Shown in pieces: positions 11,023-22,353 of a stretch of 64,000 nucleotides of DNA. The stretch comes from Zantedeschia hybrid cultivar. Lineage: Eukaryota > Streptophyta > Magnoliopsida > Alismatales > Araceae. The position numbers were made by a program, and so were the translations under genes. Position 1 is the stretch's first letter. Each line of letters opens with the position of its first letter. Below the pieces are notes generated by a model, which did not search any database, was not told the origin of the DNA, and saw only the letters and a list, made by a program, of their open reading frames with translations. The stretch lies in contig JARZZO010000016.1 in assembly GCA_030544215.1 (NCBI GenBank), positions 52,405,501-52,469,500 of the forward strand. The letters are read 5' to 3'.

Positions 11023-11792
11023 CTTATTATGATAGAACCATATAGAAACTATGTATTTGCATGTTAATGACTATGAATTATACATTAATAATTATTATAT
11101 TGTTACATTATGTCCTATACGCATGAATTAAGATGGTTAAAGTGTCCAACTCACAATAACGTCTTTGTAGGGAAAGACTAATAATAAGATCTGAAAGCGC
11201 CCAAAGCAACGGGTTAATATCTTAGAAGTATATTTGCTTGTGGGTACATTGACCCTAAGTGAGATATGTGATCCTCCGACTATAAAGCCGAAATTCTAGT
11301 GAGTTTTACCTTACCACTAGGTAGAGAAGAAGAATAAGATAAACTATGAACTCCTTGTGATGTGGTTGAATGCATGTCCTATGTTAAAATGATAAGATGT
11401 TAGTGATGTATGATGAATTATGTTTTGCTATGAATTATGTTCTATGAGTGAGAACCATGCTAAATGTTATTAAGTTCATGTTCTATATGTTTAGTTCATG
11501 AGCATGTGATCTCTTTCTCTCTCTTTTCTTTGAAAAGTGAAAAAAAAAAAAAAAAAGAAGATTATTCAACTGCACTGCCGCTTGATCGAAGTGAAGTGAA
11601 GCGATGCAGCATCCCATCCAGGCATTATAATCCACGTGAATTTATACTCTCTTAGATATTACAGTAAGTATTACTCTTCATAGTGAGTGAGATCTCCTGC
11701 AGCCTCAGCCCAACAGAGAGCTTCCGACTCAATATGGGTCCACTGCTTTCACAGACGTCTCCACATTGTTAGAAGTGGGGGCGTTCTTGTAC

Positions 11793-13580
11793 GACCTTAG
11801 ATTCACACACAGAGTGAGGGTTCTAATTACCGTTATTATTGTTTGGGGTTTGAGCCTTCATTGGTGGCTCTTGTCATCATTACGTCGCCTTTCTTCTCAC
11901 CAAAGGGGTTTGTTGAGTCCCTTTTCTCCGTCCTCCCTAAAGTTTCCCTTCTGAGTTTTGACCCATCAATAACACCCAACTCTTCCTTCAAAGCCAAGTT
12001 AGGTAACCGGATATTCCCATTTGAGGCTTGTTAATTTTTGCACTGCATGCCACCCATGCAAGGTTTAAAATCATAAAACAGGCATCTTTGGCGCACTTAA
12101 AAAAATATCTACTCTCCCTCACATGAACACCTTCAAATAGGAGACAAGCACAGTGGGTGGGGATGGCTTTTCTTTAGGTCTTCTTGTTAACCAGGACTGT
12201 TGTGTGGGCATATATGGATACACCTGCTAACACTTACAAATCACATGACCTCCCCTTTGTTTCAATGGCATTTGGTGACTAAGGCCGGTTGGGGGATCAC
12301 CACATTTGATGTTGTGTGTCGGAAGAGATAACAAGGGTGATATTTTTCCATGAGGGCATTTGCTCCTAATTGCATGAGCTGATGATGAGGTGAGGTGCCT
12401 CCTTTTTGAATTCTCTTTGTGCTAAAGGAGGTTTCTCCTATCTTCTTCAGTTGAGATATTTGTTTCATGAACGGTAGAGAAACTATGGTGTACATCTGCC
12501 ATTACAGTGAGGCATACATCGTTTGCTGGAGAGGATAGGAACTCGGCCAATTCAGTGGTGGCAGAACAGTGTCTTCCTTTGCAAAAGCTTCCAAGTTGTG
12601 CGGTTGAAGTCATAGTTATCATCTTATTATTAATGATTTAGTTTTGATGGACCTACATTGAGCATAGGATAATTAATTAACTATTGATTGTTGAAAGCTA
12701 TTCCTTCTTTGCGCAAAGTCTTGCTGCTATTGCCGACGATGACTCCAAGTGGCCTTGGTCATCATGTCGTCATCTTGGTGCCGTTGCATGCCCTACCTCA
12801 AGTGCCTCAAACTCACATCTAGTTTCAACGAAGTTCCCCTTCCAAGCCGCTGGACGCTCTCCTATGGCAAAGCTCGCTTCTGCTAAAGTTCAAATATCTT
12901 TGCTTGTTATTGCCAAGCAATTTGAGATCATGCTAGGAGCTGAGACTCACATATATTCTAGTACCTAGAGCTTTGAGAAAAGATAGTCCGCGTTTTGAAC
13001 TACTGTGCACCTTGTGTATTACTGTGCACCTCACGATATATTTAGAAAAAGGATGACGAGATAACGTCTATTAATTATTTTAAGATCAACTGATACGTTC
13101 ACTCCTCCTTTTATATGTCCTTAGACATATAAAAGTAGGGCTGTGGACGGATCCGGATTCGTCTCCGCATCCGATTAGAACATCCGACGGACATATCCGA
13201 ATATCCGTTTAATTATTCGACTAATATTCGAAGCGAAAACGGAAAATAGATATCTGCTCTAATTATTATCTAATCGATTATGTATTTTGATAAATTCTAA
13301 TTTTAATGATAGTTAAATGTTTAAGTAAACGGTAATTTGATATTTGAAGTATGCTTAAGACGTGTTGAGCAATAATAATGAATTTTATTGTGATTTTTTA
13401 TTTTTAATAATTTTACTTATTTAGATAAATTATTTAAGTCATTTGTTATTATCTAAAGTATATTTAATAAAGTATTTAAGTTCCCCTTACATGCAGAGAC
13501 TATTTTAACACGCACCCTCACGTGTAGGTCGATTTTAGATTAGACCACAAATATAGGATGCGCGACCCGATTCGTAATCA
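11793..13580. other. No recognised gene
   Basis: Open frames here (for example 11766-11954, 12262-12495, 12684-12968) are short and show no recognisable domain. A possible hAT-like end at 13138 is discussed under rejected items. Confidence 0.5.
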
Positions 13581-13582
13581 TA

Positions 13583-13595
13583 GGTTCTGATACTA
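13583..13595 (-). mobile_element. Remnant LTR junction with initiator-Met tRNA primer site
   Basis: The minus strand reads TAGTATCAGAACC, two bases off the plant copia/TRIM primer site TGGTATCAGAGCC, directly after a sequence ending in ...CTTAAACA that looks like an LTR 3' end (13596 onward on the plus strand). No coding remnant is nearby, so a TRIM or a decayed copia element fits equally. Confidence 0.4.
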
Positions 13596-15600
13596 TGTTT
13601 AAGTTATTGGACCATCCAACTCACACTGTTCAAGGTACCCGCTGCTTCTTATCTGAGATTCCGGGGATGCCATGCGCAACTATTCCGGGGATTGGGTAGG
13701 AGTCTCTAATGCTCTTTACCTACTTCTGCAATTGAAGTGTGAATTGGGCTTCCCCACCTTTGATACTACAAGTTCACCAGCTCCAACCGCCACAGTGATG
13801 ATTGCAACAACTGAGACTACTTCAATCTAGCCCCCCATCAGAGGTAGATGTGCAGAGTGGCATTGTGGTACGTACGATCTCCTATGTGGCAGTTTTCTGA
13901 GGCTTGCGGCGAACTAGCTTTGCAAGCTTTTCACTTTGCGTACAAAGGAGAAAGTGAGCCAATATCCAATGCCTATGTTGTGAATGACTCAATAAGGAAG
14001 AAATATTTTGTAAAAAGCTTATGCATACATGAGAGCCACTGTCCTTCTGAGGATGGGAATGGCTCGCACGCTACCCTTTGCGATGGCTAGCACTCATGCC
14101 TTCTTCGGAGTAGCTCCCTTTAAGAATACAAAAAATTGAAGATGGTGAAAACAAACGAAAAAAAAGGAAATAGAAAAATGAGAAAGTTGAAGACCTATCA
14201 ATGCACGTGTGTGCCTTGCTTCATCGCTCTTAGTGAAGCATGCATGTTCACCTCGGCTCTTGTGTGCAACTGTGCAAGACACACACGTGGGGGCCATTTG
14301 TTGACGATTAAAAAAAAAACAATAAAAGGCCAAGCCAACTATATGGTCTCAAGGTAACCTAGTCCAACAAACAACCCAGTGCTACAATGAAAGAGGTATG
14401 AATAGTAGCAAGTGTGAATAGTGCATAACGATGACTCTTTCTTAAGAAAAAAGATAAAATCTAACTTCTACTTTAAGGACAATACCTCGGAGGAGGTACA
14501 TAAATTTTCAGTTAAAAAGTAGAGAAGGGAAGAGAGAGAAGGTTGTGAAGGAACAGGAGAATAGGCATAGGGCCCAATAGAGGGGAGATCGTGGATAGCG
14601 TGCCCTACCAGATCTGTTCCCCATCCCCTATTCCTTCTTAGATGTCAATCAGAAAAAGAAAAAATACAAGAGGAGAGAGAAGCTTGGAACCATGTTTCTC
14701 TATTCTTGGTATTTTGAGGTTAGAAATGTGGAAAATTTAACATGCTTTGCTCTTTCTTTTTTTTATTTGTTGTGATGCATCCTCACTTTTTTTAGATATT
14801 AATGAGAATGATGCTTTAATGTTGTCCCTCTCTCATTTTTGATGTCTTTCCTATGAAATTCCTTGAATATTCCAATGCTCTGTTTTTCCATCTCCAAGCA
14901 TATTGATGCCTATGGTGATTCCAACTTGTCAAATGAAACTTGTCTGGTCTTAAAGGTTGCTATTGGCAGTTTCCTTACCATGGAAACGATGTCCCAAAGG
15001 GTCAAAGGACCTTATATATGTTTTATCATAGGCTGCAAGTCATCACAATTAAGTTTGGTTAATCAATAGTATGCATCTTTCTTTTTTATATTGCTTCTCT
15101 GAGGGCCTCATCATCTTTTAACTCTGATTCTAAAGGGAGTAGGCTATGAACATGCCTAAGCCAAGGAGCTCCTGAGGAGGCTATTGGGATTCGGGTGGGA
15201 CACGAAGAACGCAGTGGAATCAGATAATAAAATCATCCCGCCCAATGTCTACAGATCTGTTTCAGAACAAAAACGAAAAACGGGTGTGATCATATCACCG
15301 TGCACAGATTCGAATTCGCGTCCGAGTCGGTTCCATCGAGGTGATGCCGCTAACTGTACAAGTGTTCGGCCTCTAAAGGTATGTACGCGATCCTGTGCGG
15401 TGGTTCGTTATCGCTCTCTCGTCTAGATCAGTACGCTCGCTAATCATCCTTCGCCGCAATAGTGTCCGGAACACATGGACAGGAATTCCCAACGTTTAAG
15501 AAGTGCGCGCGGCGAAGATGGGAAATACCTGACGTCCTGAAGGGAGTATGTAAGGTCTGAGGTTTCAGATCTAGTTATCAGGTCAGTTTCGATGACGGAC
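13596..15600. other. No recognised gene
   Basis: No supported coding region. 15190-15540 is GC-richer and resembles LTR sequence in style, with GATTCGAATTCG and tandem CGTC-rich stretches, but no boundary could be set. Confidence 0.4.
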
Positions 15601-15640
15601 CTCTTGGTTTAGGCTCTTGTGGGCCTGATGCATGGCCTCT

Positions 15641-15864
15641 TAATCACGTCGAGCTTGCGAGACATAATTTTAAATGGCGTCGTCCTAGGGAGACGTCATT
15701 TAGAAATTCTTGCAGGTGTGCCGTGTGGGTAAGCGTTAGGGCGCATGTGTACCACCCCGATCTTGTCGTCTGAATAGCGTCTTGCATGGCGATTCAGACA
15801 ATTGCCAGTGTACGACCTTTGTCCTGTCGCCTGAACCGCGTTGTTTGCGGACTACGCGATTCAA
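15641..15864 (+). repeat. Cluster of GCGTC-N10-GACGC hairpins
   Basis: Four members. 15641-15673 has ACGTC, ten bases, GACAT. 15671-15702 is nearly perfect: TAAATGGCGTC, ten bases, GACGTCATTTA. 15769-15798 keeps its outer CTGAAT/ATTCAG arms but has lost the right core. 15831-15864 has GCGTT, ten bases, TACGCGATTCA. They are not in a recognisable Tat LTR. Confidence 0.75.
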
Positions 15865-15889
15865 GCTGGTCGGACTTGACGCCCCGTGC

Positions 15890-15982
15890 CTCCCTCCTTT
15901 CTCTCATTATCTCCTCCTCACTCTCTCTCTTCCCTCTCTCTGACTCTCTCCTTCCCTTCCTCTTCCTCTTCTTCTTCTTCCA
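15890..15982 (+). repeat. Pyrimidine-rich tract
   Basis: Almost continuous C/T run (CTCTCT, TTCCCT, CTTCTTCTTC) on the plus strand. Typical of LTR or leader low-complexity DNA. Confidence 0.8.
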
Positions 15983-16240
15983 CCACTCTGTCGTACATTT
16001 TTCGAGAAATGTACTTGATCTTGATTTTTTTATTTAGATTTAGATTTTATATTTATGCGCTACCCATAAATGGAATAGCTTTAATTACATACTCCTAAGA
16101 GGAAAACCCTTGATTAATCGTCGGAAGATTAGAATAACACCCTTTAAAATGATATAAATGAAATATACAAGATTATATTTGAAAAATGAATGAATTTTAG
16201 TTTTTATTTGAGAAAAAAACTCATTTTTTAGTTTTAGAGT

Positions 16241-19200
16241 TGAGTCTGCGCAAGACTTGATTTATTGATTTTTATTGATGGATAATGATGAGAGACATTT
16301 TTTAGTCTTTTTGAGTTGATATATGTGAATTTATTAAAGATTTGTTGAGTTTTTATGTTTGGAAATGAATTTAAGGTTGAGTCTGCGCAAGGATGCGCAG
16401 ACTCATTTGTTATCAATGAGAATGTTTGAATTTATTTTGATTTTTGATTTGTGAGATGAATGAAAATCCTTTTTATGACATTTGATTGAAGTGGATGACA
16501 TTTTTTATAGGGATTATGATTTAGAATTTGAATATCAATTTTTTTTCGTATTTTATTGACAAGAAAGTCTAATAAACATTTCTTATTGTGTTTTTTTTTT
16601 TTAAACTTGAAGTGAAGAGGCTTTAGATTTGATTTGTAACGTATGAAAAATATTTTTATGTTTTCTTAGTTGATTTGAGTGAAAAATACTTCAAAGACTT
16701 ATATTTTTTATGTTTTGAAGTTGTAGGTTTTGAAGGATAAGCAAGATGTACAAATTCAATTGAAATGAGACCTCTTTTAGGTATTTTTTATATTTTGCAA
16801 AAGGGCAAATTTGAGTTTTATTTGATTTTTATGACTTTTAGAAGGTATCAAGTTTTTATCTGAAGTTTTAGTTTTTTATTTAGAGAGAATTTAAGGGTGA
16901 AAATTTAGATTTCATGCATTAAGGGTTGAGTCTGCGCAATAGGGTGCAGACTCATTTGTTATAGAGCTTCTTTTAACATTTTTATTTTTCACAAGGACAA
17001 TTTGAGGTTTTATTGGGGTTTTTGACTTACAGGAAGTATAAAGTTTTTATTTAAATTTTTTGGTTTAATTTGAAAAGCATTTAAGGCTGAAAATTAAAAT
17101 TTTAGGGAATTTTGGGTTGAGTCTGCGTAGGGGTGCGCAGACTCATTTGTCACCAACTTGTTTCAAAAGGTTTTTTGCATTTTTTCAAGAATAACTTGGT
17201 GTTTTTCTTTTATTTCCTGATTAATAATAAAAAATATGATTTTTAAAGAGTTTTAGATCATCTTGAAGTGAATGAGACCTTGATTTTTTATTTTTTATGA
17301 ATTTCAAGGTTGAGTCAGCGCAAGGGTGTGTAGACTCAAGTCTGAACTGTGAATATTTGCTCTGTAAGTTGTTGTGTTGGATTTCTGATGGGATAACTTA
17401 TTTTTTTGTTTTGTTTGGTGATGATTTACAGATTTGGAGCTGAGGACATGATTTAGGGGCCAAGAGATGAGGTTTTGGCCATTCGGTTGATGCGCAGACT
17501 CAAGTTAAAGAGGAATTTGAGTAAGATTCTTATGAAGATGAAACCTCCGGAGGTTGAGGAGAATTCCAAAACTTTTAAAGTGATTCCTCAAATGATGGAA
17601 GCTTTGAAGCTCAAAGGGGACAGATTTGCAAAAAAAGATTTGAGTCTGCGCAGGGGTGCGCAGACTCAACTGAACTTTGTAGTTTTGATTTGTTTTTTGA
17701 GGGCATTTGGATCCTTTTGTAAATAGGTGTTTATTTAAATAAAATAGAGTATTTGAGATATGATTTCAGGAGATTTGTGCAATTTTAATTTACTGTTTAT
17801 TTATTTTTTCAATTGAAATGAGCTTATGAAAAGTGTGCAGACTCAAGAGTCATTTTGAAAAGAAGTTTATTAAGCTTGATGGAACACCATTTTTATCAAA
17901 GTTTTGACTTGATATTGAAGTTAGTTAAACAACCTTTTTTATGCTTAGAGCCTAGGGCAGGTGCGCAAACTCAACTTAAGTTTGATTTTTTGTGTTTATT
18001 TGAACGAGAAAATAGCTATCTTAAACCTTTTTTGAATGGGTTATGAATTTACTTTAATTATTTGAGTTACTTGAACATTAAATGGGGTTATTAGTTCATA
18101 GAATACATCATTTGTCAGTTTTGAGTTAAGTTTGCGCAAGGGTGCGCAGACTCAGAACAGTAGCGCAGACTTAAGTTTGAAATAGCTTTTTTGAGTTACT
18201 GCACAATTCAAGCTGTATTTAAATCCATCAAGGTGTTAGTTTCAACCATTAAAGTTAAAATATGAAATCCGGAGTCGAGGAAAATCAATTGTATCCCATT
18301 CCCAATTAAATTTCCATTATTATAGGTGCGCAGACTAAAAAATATGAGCATAATTTTAGGTTTATACCTCTTTCAACTTGAAGTGATCCAAAAATCACCA
18401 CAAATTTGGGGAGAATAATACTAAGAAATCTCAGAAGTTGATTATGGCTATATAAAGCCCTTTTCAAAGAATGTTCTTTATATGGGTTCTTTCAAATAAC
18501 ATGATTTCTTAATATTTACCCAATTCTTCTTGGATCATTTTACAGAACATTAAAAATGCCTAATATAATGATTCCGAGATGAATTTTAAAGGTTTAAGAT
18601 CTTCATAAAGGGTCATGCCATGAAGTAACCCGAAGGACCATTTTCCTTAAAAGAGATATATAATGGCTATGAACCATAGGGATGACTATAAAGGAGGGCG
18701 TGCCGAGCATCCAACCACTCACCCAAATGGTGCCCTTAATACCTTTGAGATGTAAGAAAAACCCATAAGGAGTAATTCAAAATATCTCTACATTTGGGGA
18801 GCAAGGAGCTCCACCAATTCCCCTAGAGGGTCACATATGGCCGTGAACTATAAAGGTGGCTGCCAAGGGGGGCGTGCCGAGCATCCAACCACTCACCTGA
18901 AGGGTGCCCTTGATGCCTTCGAAATGCAAAGGTCACCCACAGGGAGTAAACCAGTTCATCTCTATATTTGGGGAGCAAGGAACTCCACCAACCCATTGGG
19001 ATATTCGAAATATATCATCTAAATGAACCTATAGCAATGGGAACATAAGAGTGATATTCTTTGTATGAGGGCCCTTGATGGGTTACCCAACATTGGATTG
19101 TTGACACCCTTAGATTGGGACATCTTTGAGAAAACATCGGAAGAAACTTAAAATCTTAAAACATATAACAAGATTTCGGATTGAAACATTAAAAGCTTAA

Positions 19201-19406
19201 TAACCCAAAGTCCAAGCCATTTAAGACCTTCATTGGGCCTCAAAGAGACAGCCCTAGGTCCAAGAAACTTTTGGACATATTGGGGGAGGATCAAAGAATC
19301 ACCTCAAGCCAAAAGGAGCGCAGACTCAAAAAAATACACACAGGCGCTGAGTCTGCGTAGGGAGGCGCTGACTCAACACTGTAGCATTGCATAGGTGCAG
19401 ACTCAC
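16241..19406 (+). repeat. Dispersed TGAGTCTGCGCA hairpin family, about 16 sites
   Basis: Full hairpins with arms TGAGTCTGCGCA and TGCGCAGACTCA around a 4-base spacer lie at 16378-16405, 17118-17145, 17311-17338, 17641-17668 (perfect), 18127-18154 and 19348-19375; a variant with a 6-base spacer and two bases missing in one arm is at 16927-16953. Half-sites, mostly the right arm (GCGCAGACTCA), lie near 16241, 17491, 17833, 17960, 18161, 18325, 19316 and 19394. The DNA between is AT-rich, differs from site to site, and has no convincing coding region. Likely inside an unclassified retroelement. Confidence 0.85.
18661..19005 (+). repeat. Tandem duplication, about 174 bp unit
   Basis: Two diverged units share GGGCGTGCCGAGCATCCAAC (18696 and 18870) and CATTTGGGGAGCAAGGA (about 18790 and 18965). 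Offsets are 174-175 bases. No coding assignment. Confidence 0.85.
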
Positions 19407-20006
19407 CTGAAATCTAGATTTTTGGTGAAAAATGAGTTTAAACCTAACCCAAATGATGGAAAATAAAGTATATTAGGTATGAAACCTAAAACCTCTATTT
19501 AAAATATATTTTTAATGCATTTTCTTAAGAAAATATCATGAGGAACTTAAATATGAAACTTATGAAAACTTAAACATTGTTTTTGATCTTTTCCATGGAT
19601 CTTCCTTCTTGGCTCCATGTTAGAGGGTTTATACTCAAAGAAGCTTATGCCCAAGTAGTGAGGAGACCTCCTTGAGAACCTCTAGGGCTTAAACCCTTAG
19701 CTATTAAAGGAAAAAATCCTATCAAAATCGATTCGGTTATAATATGAAAAACAGAAACTTAGATCTTAAGATTCATGGAACTTGGGAGATTTATCTTGAT
19801 ATTAAGCCTTGGGGGAGCATCATTCATGGAGGGGATGTGTGCTTAATGGACATGGAAGGCCAAGCTACCTTAAAAAATTACAAAACCAAATGCAAAACTA
19901 GAAAATACAAAATTCAGGAAACCAGGACAACAACTTAGATTTCGGGCCATAACTCTATATTTAGGGGGCTTTAAGGCTTGAGAAGACCATTTATATGAAC
20001 TAGATC

Positions 20007-20058
20007 ATTTACTCAAAATGATGTCAAACTAGAAATTTTGACATCATTTTGAGTAAAT
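20007..20058 (+). repeat. Perfect 22-bp inverted repeat at the Tat A 5' LTR edge
   Basis: Left arm 20007-20028 and right arm 20037-20058 are exact reverse complements around an 8-base spacer. The right arm is the beginning of the LTR. The normal first bases of the LTR (TGTAGACACGCT, seen at 45317) are missing. Confidence 0.95.
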
Positions 20059-20221
20059 TTCATATCATATAATAATGCCTCAAAATGGTCTGATATGTAA
20101 TCATTAGTTAATTTTTATTAATCTTTCCGGATTAATTATCTAAATAGTATCGGGTCAGACAGCCATAATTTAAGTTAATTAATTAAATTGTAACTCAAAT
20201 TTTAATCAAATATGAAAAATT

Positions 20222-20434
20222 CTAAAAGACGTAGACATGTGTAGACTCCATTTAGAGTTTATTCCTATTTTGATATTTAAAGTTTGAATTTTAATTAATT
20301 GCTTAATTATTTAAAAGACGTCTGCCAGTCACGACACCATTTAAGTTTCCTAAGTTGATTCTATCTCTTTTTCCGGATGTTTATCCTTATCTTAATTAGT
20401 CTAAAAGACGTCTCCCATGGGCGACGCGTTTTAG
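20222..20434 (+). repeat. Three LTR hairpins of the GCGTC-N10-GACGC family (Tat A 5' LTR)
   Basis: 20222-20255 (spacer GACATGTGTA), 20311-20344 (TGCCAGTCAC) and 20401-20434 (TCCCATGGGC). Arms are AAAAGACGTC and GACRCCATTT or GACGCGTTTT. Matching hairpins in the 3' LTR are at 45521-45554, 45610-45643 and 45700-45733. Confidence 0.9.
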
Positions 20435-20538
20435 ATAATTACATATAATGATGTATTAATCTGTGTTTATTTGTTTGTTAGTTGGATAAATTTCAAATTC
20501 TTTCATGTTAATTCATTGATAACCGCAGATGTAAAGCC

Positions 20539-20545
20539 TATAAAA
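20539..20545 (+). promoter_or_regulatory. TATA box of the Tat A LTR
   Basis: CCTATAAAAACC. The same place in the 3' LTR reads CCTATAAATA (about 45837), and on Tat B the minus strand reads TATAAATA at 44493-44500. Confidence 0.6.
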
Positions 20546-21329
20546 ACCCAACCGCTTGGCCATTGAAAAGTTAGTGAAGATAAGTGAAGATAAGTGATAA
20601 TTATTGAGAGTGATGATAGTGATAATTGAGTGAAAATTGAGCAAAGAATCTTGGCGACGACGTCCAGACACTGAAGGATCGAGCTGCTGCTACTTCTAGG
20701 AGTCTTGAAGCAAGCGACATTCTTTCTTCATCACTTCTTCGTCTTTTCAAGATCCTTTCAAGACCAAGGCTTTCAGGGACCAATCAACTCAGTTCCTAAT
20801 TATTCATCATCATATTAGTTCAAAATCTCATTCATCACATCACTCCATGCAACACACTCACTAGCATTATTTTTCAATCCATGTTTTAAAGGGGTTTAAA
20901 AGACCATCAAACAAGTGAGTTCTTTGTTTAAGTTGCATGATCATAATCTTCATTAGAATGGATACTACCTCTGCTTGAGTTCTTATTATTTTCTTTTATC
21001 TTTACTTGTTGCAAGGTACAAAAGGAGATCAAGAGGAGAGAATCAACAAAGAAAAGGAAATTTGGATGATCTTCGAAGTCCGATAAGCATCTAAAGAAAG
21101 AACAAAGTCGAAAGGGCTCTCTTTCTTCAGCCGGCTGAAGGAGGGGAATCAAGAACTTAAACATCTCCTAAATCCAAAACAGGTAGACGATCAATCTTTT
21201 ATTTTGGAACTTTTTAGTTAAAAGTTTCTGGCGATCACATTCACTTAGTTTTAATAGGTTTATTTGTCACATAAACAACATAAAATTTTCATTATAATCA
21301 CACACCTAATTTGAGCACTCACCGCTTTT

Positions 21330-21349
21330 TGGCGATCACGGTGGGACTT
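21330..21349 (+). promoter_or_regulatory. Tat A primer-binding site (tRNA-Arg type)
   Basis: TGGCGATCACGGTGGGACTT, six bases inside the LTR. It is the complement of a tRNA 3' end with T-arm ...AAGTCCCAC and acceptor CGTGATCGCCA. Acceptors of this kind occur in plant tRNA-Arg, the usual primer of Ogre/Tat elements. Identical in Tat B (43714-43733, minus). Confidence 0.75.
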
Positions 21350-21431
21350 GGTCTCGCCATCTTTTTAATCTTTGTTCTTGTTTTTATCAATCATGCACTC
21401 TCTGTGCACCACCTGTGTCTCTCGATACGCC

Positions 21432-21509
21432 CTCACCGATCGGTGAGTTTTTAGTTTAGTTGTTATTCCCACGTGCACCACGTGCACACCCTTGCGGCAA
21501 GATCTTGCC
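21432..21509 (+). promoter_or_regulatory. Two perfect leader palindromes, possible RNA dimer/packaging signals
   Basis: CTCACCGATCGGTGAG (21432-21447) and GGCAAGATCTTGCC (21496-21509) lie just downstream of the primer site. Tat B has CTCACCAATTGGTGAG (43615-43630) and an unchanged GGCAAGATCTTGCC (43552-43565). The centre of the first changed from GATC to AATT, keeping perfect self-complementarity. Retroviral dimer-initiation sites are similar short palindromes near the primer site; the function here is inferred. Confidence 0.5.
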
Positions 21510-21714
21510 CTCCCCGTTTGATTGATTGAAGAGTTGTTTTTGTGATAAGAAGCATGTGTGATTAATTGAATGTTTTTTTGTTTACATGATAAATCATCCT
21601 ATTAAAAAATTGAAATAAAAAAGAATCGCATGAGCCGATTATTTACTACTTTCATTCGGTTTGTTTGAGGAGGAATCGATCCAGAAATTCTTCCTAAATT
21701 GTTCATTCTGCGAC

Positions 21715-21866
21715 TTGAAAAGCGTCCAGGAACAGCGACACGTTTCATACCACGTCGTTTAACCCAGATGCCTTTCAGGCTAAATTCTCTGCTGTCTGTT
21801 GCCTAAGTTTCTGCGAAAAAATAAGGTTTGTTTGAATAGCGTCGACCAACAACGACGCTATTCAGG
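21715..21866 (+). repeat. Three leader hairpins of the GCGTC-N10-GACGC family (Tat A)
   Basis: 21715-21748 (AAAAGCGTC, spacer CAGGAACAGC, GACACGTTTC), about 21743-21778 (CACGTC, GTTTAACCCA, GATGCCTTTC) and 21831-21866 (TGAATAGCGTC, GACCAACAAC, GACGCTATTCA). Counterparts in the Tat B leader are at 43199-43351. Confidence 0.85.
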
Positions 21867-22353
21867 CAGTTTCTTGTTTTTTTCTTCAGTTCTCAGATTT
21901 TTGATCTGTCTGCTACTACACATTACGTAATAAGCATTAGAGGCCATACAGGCCATAGGTCATACGCACTGAGGCTAACACCCTCATCTTCTCTTAGTAA
22001 CACCTTTCTTGACGTATTCACCTCTCTCTGATTGGGTCGGCCCCTCGATCAGACTAGAGTGGTTGACGTTAAAGACCTCCTTAAGTCCTCAAAATCAAGG
22101 TATTCCTCCTTGTTCATCGGGCTGGTTGTACCAATCGAAGTCCTGGTTAGATTTTCATAACGTTGTGAGAGAAAGCCATAGAGTATAATGGTGGAAATTG
22201 AACTGAAACTAGGATCCTACCCATTGAGTGAATTTGTGATTAATTGAATCCAAATAACCCAATAAGGAATCCTGAAACAACGTTAAACATCCACTTGATT
22301 GCTTAATCTCTGTGCAACTTGTCTGCAAATCTTTGAAAAAAAAATTTAATATC

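Larger units (their letters stand above)
9701..11792 (+). mobile_element. Possible solo or truncated LTR (Del/Tekay-like terminus)
   Basis: Starts TGTAATACCCGACC at 9701, the form typical of Del/Tekay-type gypsy LTRs. The GGGGGCGTTCTTGTA sequence near 11777-11792 resembles the matching 3' end (usually ...GGCGTTACA). No coding region, primer site or second LTR was found, and no target-site duplication could be confirmed. It carries six copies of the GCGTC/GACGC hairpin and several TAATTGATTA-type palindromes. Confidence 0.35.
20035..21323 (+). mobile_element. Tat A 5' LTR
   Basis: Homologous over its length to the Tat B LTR (43741-45086, reverse complement) and, for its first 620 bases, to 45327-45952. 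A TATAAAA box lies at 20539-20545. It ends ...GCACTCACC at 21323, where Tat B has ...GCACTCACA. Its first dozen bases are replaced by an inverted copy of the adjoining sequence. Three GCGTC-type hairpins are at 20222-20255, 20311-20344 and 20401-20434. Confidence 0.85.

Noticed and set aside
13138..13500. Possible hAT/MITE end (TAGGGCTGTGGACGGATCC)
   Set aside because: The start resembles some hAT non-autonomous ends, but no inverted partner or 8-bp duplication was found.
17475..18046. Two frames whose products share GAQTQL
   Set aside because: The shared residues are only the translation of the TGCGCAGACTCAA hairpin arm; no wider similarity.
16241..19406. CRISPR-like array of palindromic repeats
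   Set aside because: Spacing is irregular (about 20 to over 900 bases), many sites are half-sites, and the surroundings are plant nuclear DNA. It is a dispersed hairpin family, not CRISPR.
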